Positions 57,842 through 64,000 of a stretch of 64,000 bases of DNA are shown piece after piece. The DNA comes from Leptolinea sp964397625 (GTDB lineage: Bacteria; Chloroflexota; Anaerolineae; Anaerolineales; Anaerolineaceae), in NCBI GenBank assembly GCA_964397625.1, contig CAYNJT010000008.1, positions 1 to 64,000 of the forward strand, given 5' to 3'. The translations under genes and the position numbers were made by a program. The notes below the pieces were generated by a model. The model searched no databases and was not told the DNA's origin. It saw nothing but the letters and a program-made list of their open reading frames with translations. Position 1 is the stretch's first letter. Every line of letters starts with the position of its first letter.

Positions 57842-60211
57842 TTATGTTTCCCCATTTAATTTCTCGGTTTTCTTTTTCGCCGGTTTTGCGGAGGTTTTCT
57901 TTTCCACTTTCGTCCGGGGTTTTCGCTCCACTGGAGGGTGAAGCGCCACATCCAGCACCTGATCCATATGTGTGACCGGTATGACCTTAAGATCAGAGAG
58001 GACTTTCTTTGGAACGTCCACCAGGTCTTTCATATTGCGTTCCGGTAAAAGCACCCGTTTCAGACCCGCGCGGTGAGCCGCCAGGATTTTTTCTTTCAAC
58101 CCACCGATTGGCAAAACTCGGCCGCGCAGGGTAATCTCGCCGGTCATGCCAACATCTTTATAAATGGGACGTTCGGTAAAGGCGGAAATCAACGCGGTGG
58201 CGATAGTGATACCCGCGCTGGGGCCGTCTTTCGGAATGGCGCCTTCCGGTATGTGCACGTGAATATCGAGATGTTCAAATTCAGCGATATCAATATCCAA
58301 TTGTTGCGCCCGGGATTTCAGGTAGGAGAAGGCCGCCTGCGCTGATTCCTGCATCACTTCGCCCACCTGGCCGGTGATTTGTAAATTTCCCTTGCCTTCC
58401 AGAATGAGCACTTCCACGGGCATGATCTCGCCGCCGTTTTCCGTCCAGGCAATGGCAGTAGCCACTCCGACTTCATCTGTGCGTTCAGCTTCTGTAAGCA
58501 GAAACTCCGGCGGACCAAGGAACTTCTCAATCAACGCGGGTGAAATCTGCCGCGGATATTTTTTCTTTTCTGATTTCAAACGGGCAACTTTACGACAGGT
58601 ACGGCCGATTTCGCGTTCCAGGTTGCGAACCCCCGCTTCATAGGTGTATTCACGCACAATTTTTCGTAGGGCGGCATCCTGAAGAACAGTTTCATTGGTC
58701 TCAAGTCCGCTCTCTTCCATCTGACGGGGGATGAGAAAACGGCGGGCGATTTCCACCTTCTCCTCTTCAATGTAACCGGGGAATTCAATTAATTCCATGC
58801 GGTCCATCAGCGCGGGTGGGATGGAGGCGGTGCTGTTGGCCGTGGTAATGAACATCACTTTTGACAGATCAAAGGATAGTTCAAGGTAATGGTCGGAAAA
58901 AGCATTGTTCTGTTCAGGGTCCAATACTTCCAGAAGGGCAGCCGATGGGTCGCCGCGAAAATCTGCGCCCAACTTATCGATCTCATCGAGCATGAATAGT
59001 GGGTTGATGCTTCCAGCCCGCCGCATNNNNNNNNNNNNNNNNNNNNNNNNNNNNNNNNNNNNNNNNNNNNNNNNNNNNNNNNNNNNNNNNNNNNNNNNNN
59101 NNNNNNNNNNNNNNNNNNNNNNNNNNCGGTCTTTGGCTTTTCCAAGACCGTAGTGGTAATTTTCAAGAATTTCAGCGGCGTGTTTCACATCCAGGTTATC
59201 TTCGGTGGCCGTGTTCCAGGGGAGTTCGATGATCCAATCCAGATAGGTGCGGATGATTCCCACTTCAGGCGCCATTTGCGGCATCTGGTTGAGGCGTTCA
59301 ATTTCCTTCAACGCGGCGGTGCGGGCTTCAGCCGGTAGTTCTATGGTCTGGATCTTTTCTTTTAGTTCATTGATCTCGCGTGTCCAGATATCCCCTTCGC
59401 CCAATTCCGTCTGGATGGCTTTCATCTGCTCGCGCAGGTAGAACTCGCGTTGGCTGCGATCCACCTCGCTTTGCACGCGGGTTTGAATTTCATCTTCAAG
59501 CTGCAAGACATCGAGTTCTTGAGCCAGCAGCCAATTTACACGTTTGAGGCGTTCTTCCGGATCGTTGATCACCAGCAATTTCTGGCGTTCATGCATGGAA
59601 AGCGATATGGACGTGCAGATCATATCCGCCAGCCAGCCGGGTTCGTTGATGTTCATGGCCACCAGATGTGCTTCTTCCGGAAGGCTGCGGTCAAGCTGTA
59701 CACAGCGTTCAAACAGATCTCGGGTGGTGCGCATCAGGGCATCGATGCGCCGGGTTACCCGCACAGATTCTTCCATAATGCGGGCGCGTACCCTGGGGTA
59801 GGGGCCGTCTTCCAGCACTTCAAGTATTTCCACACGGCGCCGGCCCTGGACCAGCGCGGAACTGTTGCCGTCAGGCATGGTCAAGATACGGCCTACAACC
59901 ATTTCGATACCGATACCCAGGTATTTGCCAGAATCTGGGAAGTCGAGTTCCCACTCCCTTTTCATCAACCCGATGACAGGTTCCACATTTTCCTGTGATT
60001 CCTGTATTGCCAGAAGGTTTGGCCCTGGGGTCAGAAAAACTGGAAGAGTCAAACGGGGAAAGATCACCAGATCGGTGAGCACAACTCCAGGGAGTTCTAT
60101 AACACCATTTTCATCACCGGTGGCATTGGGAATGCGGTAAAGCTCTTCTGTCCGCTGATGCAGAGCGGCAGAATATTCATCGTTTCCATTGCCGGTGTTC
60201 CATTCATCCAT
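57842..60211 (-). CDS. lon: ATP-dependent protease Lon, interrupted by assembly gap
   Basis: Start at ATG 60211 (MDEWNTGN; AGAGAG upstream); a longer reading to 60289 runs into folC. N-terminal LON domain (LPGVVLTDLVIFPRLTLPV), helical middle, AAA+ domain with Walker B PLFMLDEIDK and GDPSAALLEVLDPEQN, and protease domain with catalytic Ser in PKDGPSAG and Lys in LPIGGLKEKILAAHRAG. The 100-N gap removes the Walker A part of the AAA+ domain. A Lys-rich C-terminal tail (KVEKKTSAKPAKKKTEK) is an extension over typical Lon. Confidence 0.95.
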   Translation of the reverse strand: MDEWNTGNGNDEYSAALHQRTEELYRIPNATGDENGVIELPGVVLTDLVIFPRLTLPVFLTPGPNLLAIQESQENVEPVIGLMKREWELDFPDSGKYLGIGIEMVVGRILTMPDGNSSALVQGRRRVEILEVLEDGPYPRVRARIMEESVRVTRRIDALMRTTRDLFERCVQLDRSLPEEAHLVAMNINEPGWLADMICTSISLSMHERQKLLVINDPEERLKRVNWLLAQELDVLQLEDEIQTRVQSEVDRSQREFYLREQMKAIQTELGEGDIWTREINELKEKIQTIELPAEARTAALKEIERLNQMPQMAPEVGIIRTYLDWIIELPWNTATEDNLDVKHAAEILENYHYGLGKAKDXXXXXXXXXXXXXXXXXXXXXXXXXXXXXXXXXXMRRAGSINPLFMLDEIDKLGADFRGDPSAALLEVLDPEQNNAFSDHYLELSFDLSKVMFITTANSTASIPPALMDRMELIEFPGYIEEEKVEIARRFLIPRQMEESGLETNETVLQDAALRKIVREYTYEAGVRNLEREIGRTCRKVARLKSEKKKYPRQISPALIEKFLGPPEFLLTEAERTDEVGVATAIAWTENGGEIMPVEVLILEGKGNLQITGQVGEVMQESAQAAFSYLKSRAQQLDIDIAEFEHLDIHVHIPEGAIPKDGPSAGITIATALISAFTERPIYKDVGMTGEITLRGRVLPIGGLKEKILAAHRAGLKRVLLPERNMKDLVDVPKKVLSDLKVIPVTHMDQVLDVALHPPVERKPRTKVEKKTSAKPAKKKTEKLNGET
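59027..59126. other. Scaffold gap (100 N) inside lon
   Basis: Exactly 100 N. The flanks (LGKAKD on one side, MRRAGSINPLF on the other) are separated in E. coli Lon by about 77 residues as recalled, so roughly 230 bases are probably missing and not 100. Confidence 0.97.
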
Positions 60212-60233
60212 ACGATTTCTCTCTATCTTCTTA

Positions 60234-61610
60234 TTATGCCTTATCCGGCGATTTTCGTTTAAACCATGCCTCACGCACAGTGGCTGCAATAAATAGGCTC
60301 CCAGCCGCTAACACGACTCCATCCGGTTCGCCTGGATCCATACTAAATTCCAAAGCGATTTCCACGGTATCTGTGGTCAAAACGGAGCAGGAATAGGAGC
60401 CTGCCGATTTTATCAGAGTATTCATTTCCGCGGCGCGCGGATGTGGAGAACGGGTGAGGATTACCCGGGAACAGATGGGTAAAAGTTCGGCAAACATACC
60501 GGAAATATCTTTGTCTTCAGATGCGCCAAAAATCAGGGTGATGGGCTTGCCGGGAAAGTAATCTTCCATTGCCTGACGCAGTTTATGCGCTGAATCACGA
60601 TTGTGAGCAGAATCCACCACCAGGTATGGATCACGGCTGAGGATTTCGAAGCGGCACGGCCAGACCACCTTTGCCAGGCCTTCCTGAATGGCCTGATCGC
60701 TGATTTCAAATCCCTGTTTGCGCATCTGCATAATGGCAGTAATGGCCAGAGACGCGTTATCCACCTGGTGCTTCCCCAACAGGGGAATAAAGAAATCCAT
60801 CCCTTTTCGATATTCCAACGGGAAGAGAGAATCGGTGCCATCTATAGGAGATGGTGTTGATATCTCAAACCACTGTCCATCCAGGGTGTGTTTAAGCAGG
60901 CGGGACTGGACATCGCGGCCAACCACTGTCAGACGACTCTCCTTTTCTGAAGAGACAGATTCCAGTACGGCAAGGGCATCAGGGTGTTGCGGGGCGCTGA
61001 CCACCGGGACACCGGTTTTAATGATCCCGGCTTTTTCGCGGGCGATCTTTTCCAGTGTGTCGCCCAGCACTTTCATGTGATCCATGGAGAGAGAGGTGAT
61101 AACAGACAAAGCCGGATTGACGATATTGGTCGAATCCAGCCGGCCGCCAAGACCTGTTTCAACAACGGCTACGTCAATATGCTGCCGCCGGAAGGCTTCA
61201 AAAGCCAATGCAGTGGTGATCTCAAACGTGGTGAGCCGGCTGATTTTTTGGATGATTGGTTTGAAGTCATCGATTAACTTATTTAATGCCGCGTGCGGGA
61301 TGGGCAGATTGTTTATCTGAATACGTTCGGCAAAATCATGTAGATGTGGCGAAATGTAAAAACCAGTCCGATAATCTGCCGCCATCAAGATCGACGCGAT
61401 CATCGCCGCGGTGGATCCCTTTCCTTTTGTGCCGGCAACGTGAATCACAGGGTAGCCATCCTGTGGATTCCCCAATTCATCTGCCAGCGCGCGCATCTGA
61501 TCCAGGTTGAATTTTTCAGGAGAATACTGCAGGTTGCGGGTAAGACTGTAATCTACAAATGAATAAAGGTAATCCAGATTTTCCTGGTATTTCGCTTCGG
61601 TTGAGTCCAT
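60234..61610 (-). CDS. folC: Folylpolyglutamate synthase / dihydrofolate synthase
   Basis: 458 residues. Mur-ligase fold: P-loop VAGTKGKGSTAAMIASIL, SPHLHDFAERIQIN (folate site), VVETGLGGRLDSTN, SLDHMKVLG-like ITSLSMDHMKVLGDT with REKAGI, and VDSAHNRDS. Adds glutamates to folates. SD AAGGG. Divergent from radC. Confidence 0.94.
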   Translation of the reverse strand: MDSTEAKYQENLDYLYSFVDYSLTRNLQYSPEKFNLDQMRALADELGNPQDGYPVIHVAGTKGKGSTAAMIASILMAADYRTGFYISPHLHDFAERIQINNLPIPHAALNKLIDDFKPIIQKISRLTTFEITTALAFEAFRRQHIDVAVVETGLGGRLDSTNIVNPALSVITSLSMDHMKVLGDTLEKIAREKAGIIKTGVPVVSAPQHPDALAVLESVSSEKESRLTVVGRDVQSRLLKHTLDGQWFEISTPSPIDGTDSLFPLEYRKGMDFFIPLLGKHQVDNASLAITAIMQMRKQGFEISDQAIQEGLAKVVWPCRFEILSRDPYLVVDSAHNRDSAHKLRQAMEDYFPGKPITLIFGASEDKDISGMFAELLPICSRVILTRSPHPRAAEMNTLIKSAGSYSCSVLTTDTVEIALEFSMDPGEPDGVVLAAGSLFIAATVREAWFKRKSPDKA

Positions 61611-61719
61611 GTTATCCCTTCGATTCTCTCAGAGGATTGTAATCACGCGGGGGGTAATATGCAAGATGAAATGGAAATTCATTCAGCAGGATATAATTAT
61701 CTAGCTTGGAAGGAATTCA

Positions 61720-62427
61720 ATGACAACAGAATCGCAGCCCATGTACCGAATACGAGACATTGATGCCAGCGACCGGCCGCGTGAACGTTTGGCAACTGAA
61801 GGCGCCGGCGCATTAAACAATGCCGAATTGCTGGCCATCCTTCTTCGCACCGGATTGCCAGGTGAAAACGCCGTTCAAATGGGGGAACGATTACTCAGAG
61901 AATTTGGCGGACTCAGTGGTTTGCATCGAGTCAGTTTTGATGAGTTAAGCCATCAGAAGGGTGTAAATGTGGCCAAGGCGTGCCAGATCAAAGCAGCTAT
62001 TGAATTGGGGAGCCGGCTGCCAAATGCCAACCGTGATGAAAAACCGGTAATCAAGAGTCCGGCCGATGCCGCCAATTTGATCCAATTTGATATGGCCGGG
62101 TTGATACAGGAGAACCTGTGGGTATTGCTCCTGGATACTCGCAATCGTGTATTGAAAATTGAGAAACTTTACCAAGGGTCGATAAATTCTTCATCGTTAC
62201 GTATGGCTGAATTATTTCGGACTGCATTAACCATTAACGCGGCTTCCATCATATTGGCGCATAACCATCCAAGCGGTGATCCAACCCCCAGCCCGGAAGA
62301 TATTGCCACAACGCGAGCCGCGCAACAGGCTGGCCGGTTGCTGGATGTCGAAGTGTTGGATCACATCGTGATCGGTCATAATTCCTTCGTATCTCTCAAG
62401 GATCGCGGATTGGGATTTTCCTCGTAA
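61720..62427 (+). CDS. radC: RadC-like JAB-domain protein
   Basis: 235 residues: N-terminal HhH region (DRPRERLATEGAGALNNAELLAILLRTG) and C-terminal JAB metalloprotease-like domain with the zinc motif AHNHPSGDPTPSPED (HxHx7-8D). Despite the name, its role in DNA repair is unsupported; function is unknown. SD GGAAGGA. A TATAAT at 61691 provides a likely promoter. Confidence 0.93.
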   Translation: MTTESQPMYRIRDIDASDRPRERLATEGAGALNNAELLAILLRTGLPGENAVQMGERLLREFGGLSGLHRVSFDELSHQKGVNVAKACQIKAAIELGSRLPNANRDEKPVIKSPADAANLIQFDMAGLIQENLWVLLLDTRNRVLKIEKLYQGSINSSSLRMAELFRTALTINAASIILAHNHPSGDPTPSPEDIATTRAAQQAGRLLDVEVLDHIVIGHNSFVSLKDRGLGFSS

Positions 62428-62503
62428 TCCGATCAAGTCGATCACAACCTGTATTATTAAAAATGCTCTCTGAAAAATAATGACCGGATAAATAAGTGGC
62501 AGG

Positions 62504-62532
62504 TTGATGTTTTTTCAACTTGTGGCTATACT
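62504..62532 (+). promoter_or_regulatory. Promoter of the ABC-F leader transcript
   Basis: TTGATG (62504-62509), 17-base spacer, TATACT (62527-62532), predicting a start near 62539 and a leader of about 137 bases before the ABC-F ATG. Confidence 0.65.
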
Positions 62533-62564
62533 TGTATTCAGTCAATTTTCAAGGAATGTCCAAC

Positions 62565-62585
62565 ATGCGTGTAAGCAGCCTCTAA
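62565..62585 (+). CDS. Six-codon leader peptide ORF (M-R-V-S-S-L) of the ABC-F attenuator
   Basis: ATG CGT GTA AGC AGC CTC TAA. AAGGA (62551-62555) lies nine bases upstream, so it is translatable. Short leader ORFs before hairpin attenuators are established for macrolide/lincosamide-type resistance genes, where drug-stalled ribosomes prevent termination. No homology is claimed. Confidence 0.6.
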   Translation: MRVSSL

Positions 62586-62601
62586 TCAATATTTTTTCAG
62601 G

Positions 62602-62632
62602 GAGCGTTTCGCTCGGTTTGTATTTAACCGGG
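62602..62632 (+). promoter_or_regulatory. Competing leader hairpins (anti-antiterminator and antiterminator)
   Basis: Hairpin 1:2 is GAGCG (62602-62606) with CGCTC (62610-62614). Alternative 2:3 is CTCGGTT (62612-62618) with AACCGGG (62626-62632), seven pairs including one G-U. The 2:3 pairing uses bases of both 1:2 and the terminator stem, so it excludes both. Confidence 0.55.
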
Positions 62633-62657
62633 GGCGTTGCCTCCGGTTTTTGTTTTT
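62626..62657 (+). terminator. Intrinsic terminator (attenuator) before the ABC-F gene
   Basis: AACCGGGGGC (62626-62635), loop GTT, GCCTCCGGTT (62639-62648), ten pairs with one G-U, then TTTGTTTTT. It sits 19-50 bases upstream of the ABC-F start and downstream of its promoter, so read-through is needed for expression. Confidence 0.8.
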
Positions 62658-62675
62658 AAAAATTAGAGCTGTTTT

Positions 62676-64000
62676 ATGCTTACAGTAATCAATATAACAA
62701 AATCATTCGGAATCAAACCGGTTCTCCAAAATGTGAATTTTCAATTGAACGCGGGTGAAAAGCTGGGATTGATTGGTTTGAACGGTTGTGGAAAATCCAC
62801 CCTGCTTCAAATCATTGCAGGTGAAGAAAAACCGGATCGGGGAACTGTGACGTTCACGCAATCCGGGCTGCGTGTAGGCTATCTGCGTCAGGGATTGGTT
62901 CTTCCGGAAGATGAAACCTTGACAACGTATCTCAATAGTATGCAGGGAGACTCGTCTCTTGTTTCTCGTGAGGTTGAGCGGTTGTCTCGTGAGCTGGCAG
63001 AAAAACCCGACGACCCGCAAATTGCGGAAGAGTTCGATAGGGCATTGGCTTTACTTCAGACGACGTCAGAATCAACAGGCCAGGTGGAGCATATCCTTGG
63101 CATGCTTGGGCTTGGAGATATCCCCCGTGACCAAAAGATCCGCCAATTAAGTGGAGGTCAAAAAACCCGGCTCGGTCTGGCTTCTGTCCTGCTCAACAGG
63201 CCTGATCTGTTGCTATTGGATGAACCCACCAACCATCTGGATATTCAGATGCTGGAGTGGTTGGAGGGCTGGCTGAAGAAGAACCGGAGTGCTGTCCTGC
63301 TGGTATCCCATGACCGCACATTTCTCGATAAGGTTGTGGATGGAATTCTCGAACTGGACGAACATACTCATTCCATCCAGTATTTTCCGGGGAATTACTC
63401 AGATTACCTTCAGAAGAAACGCGATCTGCGTGAGAAACAATGGCAGAATTTCGTCAATCAGCAGGATGAGATTAAGCGATTGAGAAAAGCGGCTGCAGGG
63501 GTGCGTGATCTGGCCAGATATCACCGTGGTGGAAAGACGGATCCGGGGAGTACGGACGGTTTCAGTATTGGATATTTTGCCAACCGCGGGAAGGAAACCG
63601 TTCAGAGGGCAAAGAATATTGAAAAAAGAATTGAGCACCTGCTTACAGACGAACGAGTGGAAAAGCCATCCAGAACCTGGCAGCTTAAGGTGGACTTTGA
63701 GGCAGCAGGGGAATCGGGGCGGGATGTTATCGTGTTGGATGATCTATCGATCGGGTACAACAACCAGAAGCTGGCCGGGCCTTTTAACCTGACAGTTCGC
63801 TTCACCGAAAGGATTGTTATTACGGGAGCCAATGGCTGCGGGAAATCCACCCTGTTAAAGACGATCGTAGGGCAGATCCCTCCGGTAAGCGGTTCGGCCC
63901 GGCTGGGAAGCGGCGTAAAGCCGGGATATATGGCCCAGGAACAGGAAACCCTGGACAACCAACTGACTGTACTGGAAACAATGATGACCATTTCCAGTTG
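62676..64000 (+). CDS. ABC-F family ATPase, possible antibiotic-resistance type (3' truncated by window end)
   Basis: Open to the window end, 441 codons visible. Two ABC domains with no membrane segments. Domain 1: Walker A GLNGCGKST (about 35-43), signature LSGGQKTRLGLA, Walker B LLLLDEPTNHLD, H-loop VSHDRTF. An interdomain linker of about 110 residues rich in Lys/Arg (YLQKKRDLREKQW..., RAKNIEKRIEHL) follows, then domain 2 with Walker A GANGCGKST. ABC-F proteins bind the ribosomal E site; some dislodge antibiotics. The upstream attenuator with leader ORF suggests drug-inducible ribosome protection, but this is inference. The second signature motif lies outside the window. Confidence 0.9.
   Translation, partial: MLTVINITKSFGIKPVLQNVNFQLNAGEKLGLIGLNGCGKSTLLQIIAGEEKPDRGTVTFTQSGLRVGYLRQGLVLPEDETLTTYLNSMQGDSSLVSREVERLSRELAEKPDDPQIAEEFDRALALLQTTSESTGQVEHILGMLGLGDIPRDQKIRQLSGGQKTRLGLASVLLNRPDLLLLDEPTNHLDIQMLEWLEGWLKKNRSAVLLVSHDRTFLDKVVDGILELDEHTHSIQYFPGNYSDYLQKKRDLREKQWQNFVNQQDEIKRLRKAAAGVRDLARYHRGGKTDPGSTDGFSIGYFANRGKETVQRAKNIEKRIEHLLTDERVEKPSRTWQLKVDFEAAGESGRDVIVLDDLSIGYNNQKLAGPFNLTVRFTERIVITGANGCGKSTLLKTIVGQIPPVSGSARLGSGVKPGYMAQEQETLDNQLTVLETMMTISS

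Noticed and set aside
1..64000. CRISPR arrays, insertion sequences, integrases, prophage genes, rRNA genes
   Set aside because: No repeat-spacer pattern, transposase or integrase motif, phage gene or rRNA sequence was seen anywhere in the window.

Overview
The window looks like a scaffold from a draft or metagenome-assembled genome of the Chloroflexota, most likely class Anaerolineae. This is inferred from gene content and protein style only. The supporting features are a FhaA-type FHA protein beside a cell-wall SEDS gene, a membrane-anchored serine protease with a C-terminal jelly-roll-like domain, a Rex repressor, a YugP-like protease, the TIGR03960/TIGR03936 radical-SAM pair and many TTG/GTG starts. 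Two runs of exactly 100 N (20120-20219 and 59027-59126) are scaffold gaps. Coding density is high and no gene-free stretch exceeds about 300 bases.

Layout. 0-9.3 kb: murA (minus), a trypsin-like protease, an alpha/beta hydrolase, the F1 genes atpA-atpG-atpD-atpC, and a divergent MreB homologue. The murA / atp / mreB-like neighbourhood recalls Firmicutes gene order, but no F0 or delta gene is present. 9.3-16.2 kb: an MntA/HepT toxin-antitoxin pair, rex, two metalloproteases, and a two-component system followed by a lipoprotein HtrA protease with two PDZ domains. 16.2-21.5 kb: a membrane block of GT-C-type glycosyltransferase-like proteins, a VanZ-like protein and two unknown membrane proteins, one broken by a gap. 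21.5-25.4 kb (minus): tRNA-Arg(CCG), the radical-SAM pair, an atypical SDR and a DUF503 protein. 25.5-35.9 kb: a long co-directional run of PilZ, zinc-ribbon, PfkB kinase, ParA, ParB, two cytoplasmic histidine kinases, a response regulator, a small conserved protein, a solitary CpaF-type ATPase, an HTH protein, a TPR protein and a GNAT acetyltransferase.

36-45 kb: DsbA-like thioredoxin, DUF554, cobalamin adenosyltransferase, an unknown protein, a solute-binding protein, SecG, a PHP hydrolase, a YbaK-type deacylase, two FHA proteins, a methyltransferase and MTA phosphorylase. 45-53.9 kb: a SEDS-PBP fusion whose transpeptidase motifs are all lost, TyrRS, a TIGR01777 epimerase, RecG, CoaD and a coiled-coil protein. 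54-64 kb: a TetR/ABC exporter operon, a degenerate M23 protein, lon (gapped), folC, radC, and an ABC-F ATPase running off the window end.

Most notable observations: (1) the ABC-F gene has a complete-looking attenuator, with promoter, SD-preceded six-codon leader ORF, two competing hairpins and an intrinsic terminator; (2) a RodA/FtsW-like polymerase is fused to a class B PBP lacking SxxK, SxN and KTG; (3) the MreB homologue is altered at several ATPase motifs; (4) five genes have a TATAAT-like box exactly 6 nt before the start codon, suggesting leaderless mRNAs; (5) MurA carries Asp at the fosfomycin-target Cys position; (6) the F1 cluster lacks F0, and AtpA has a large insertion.
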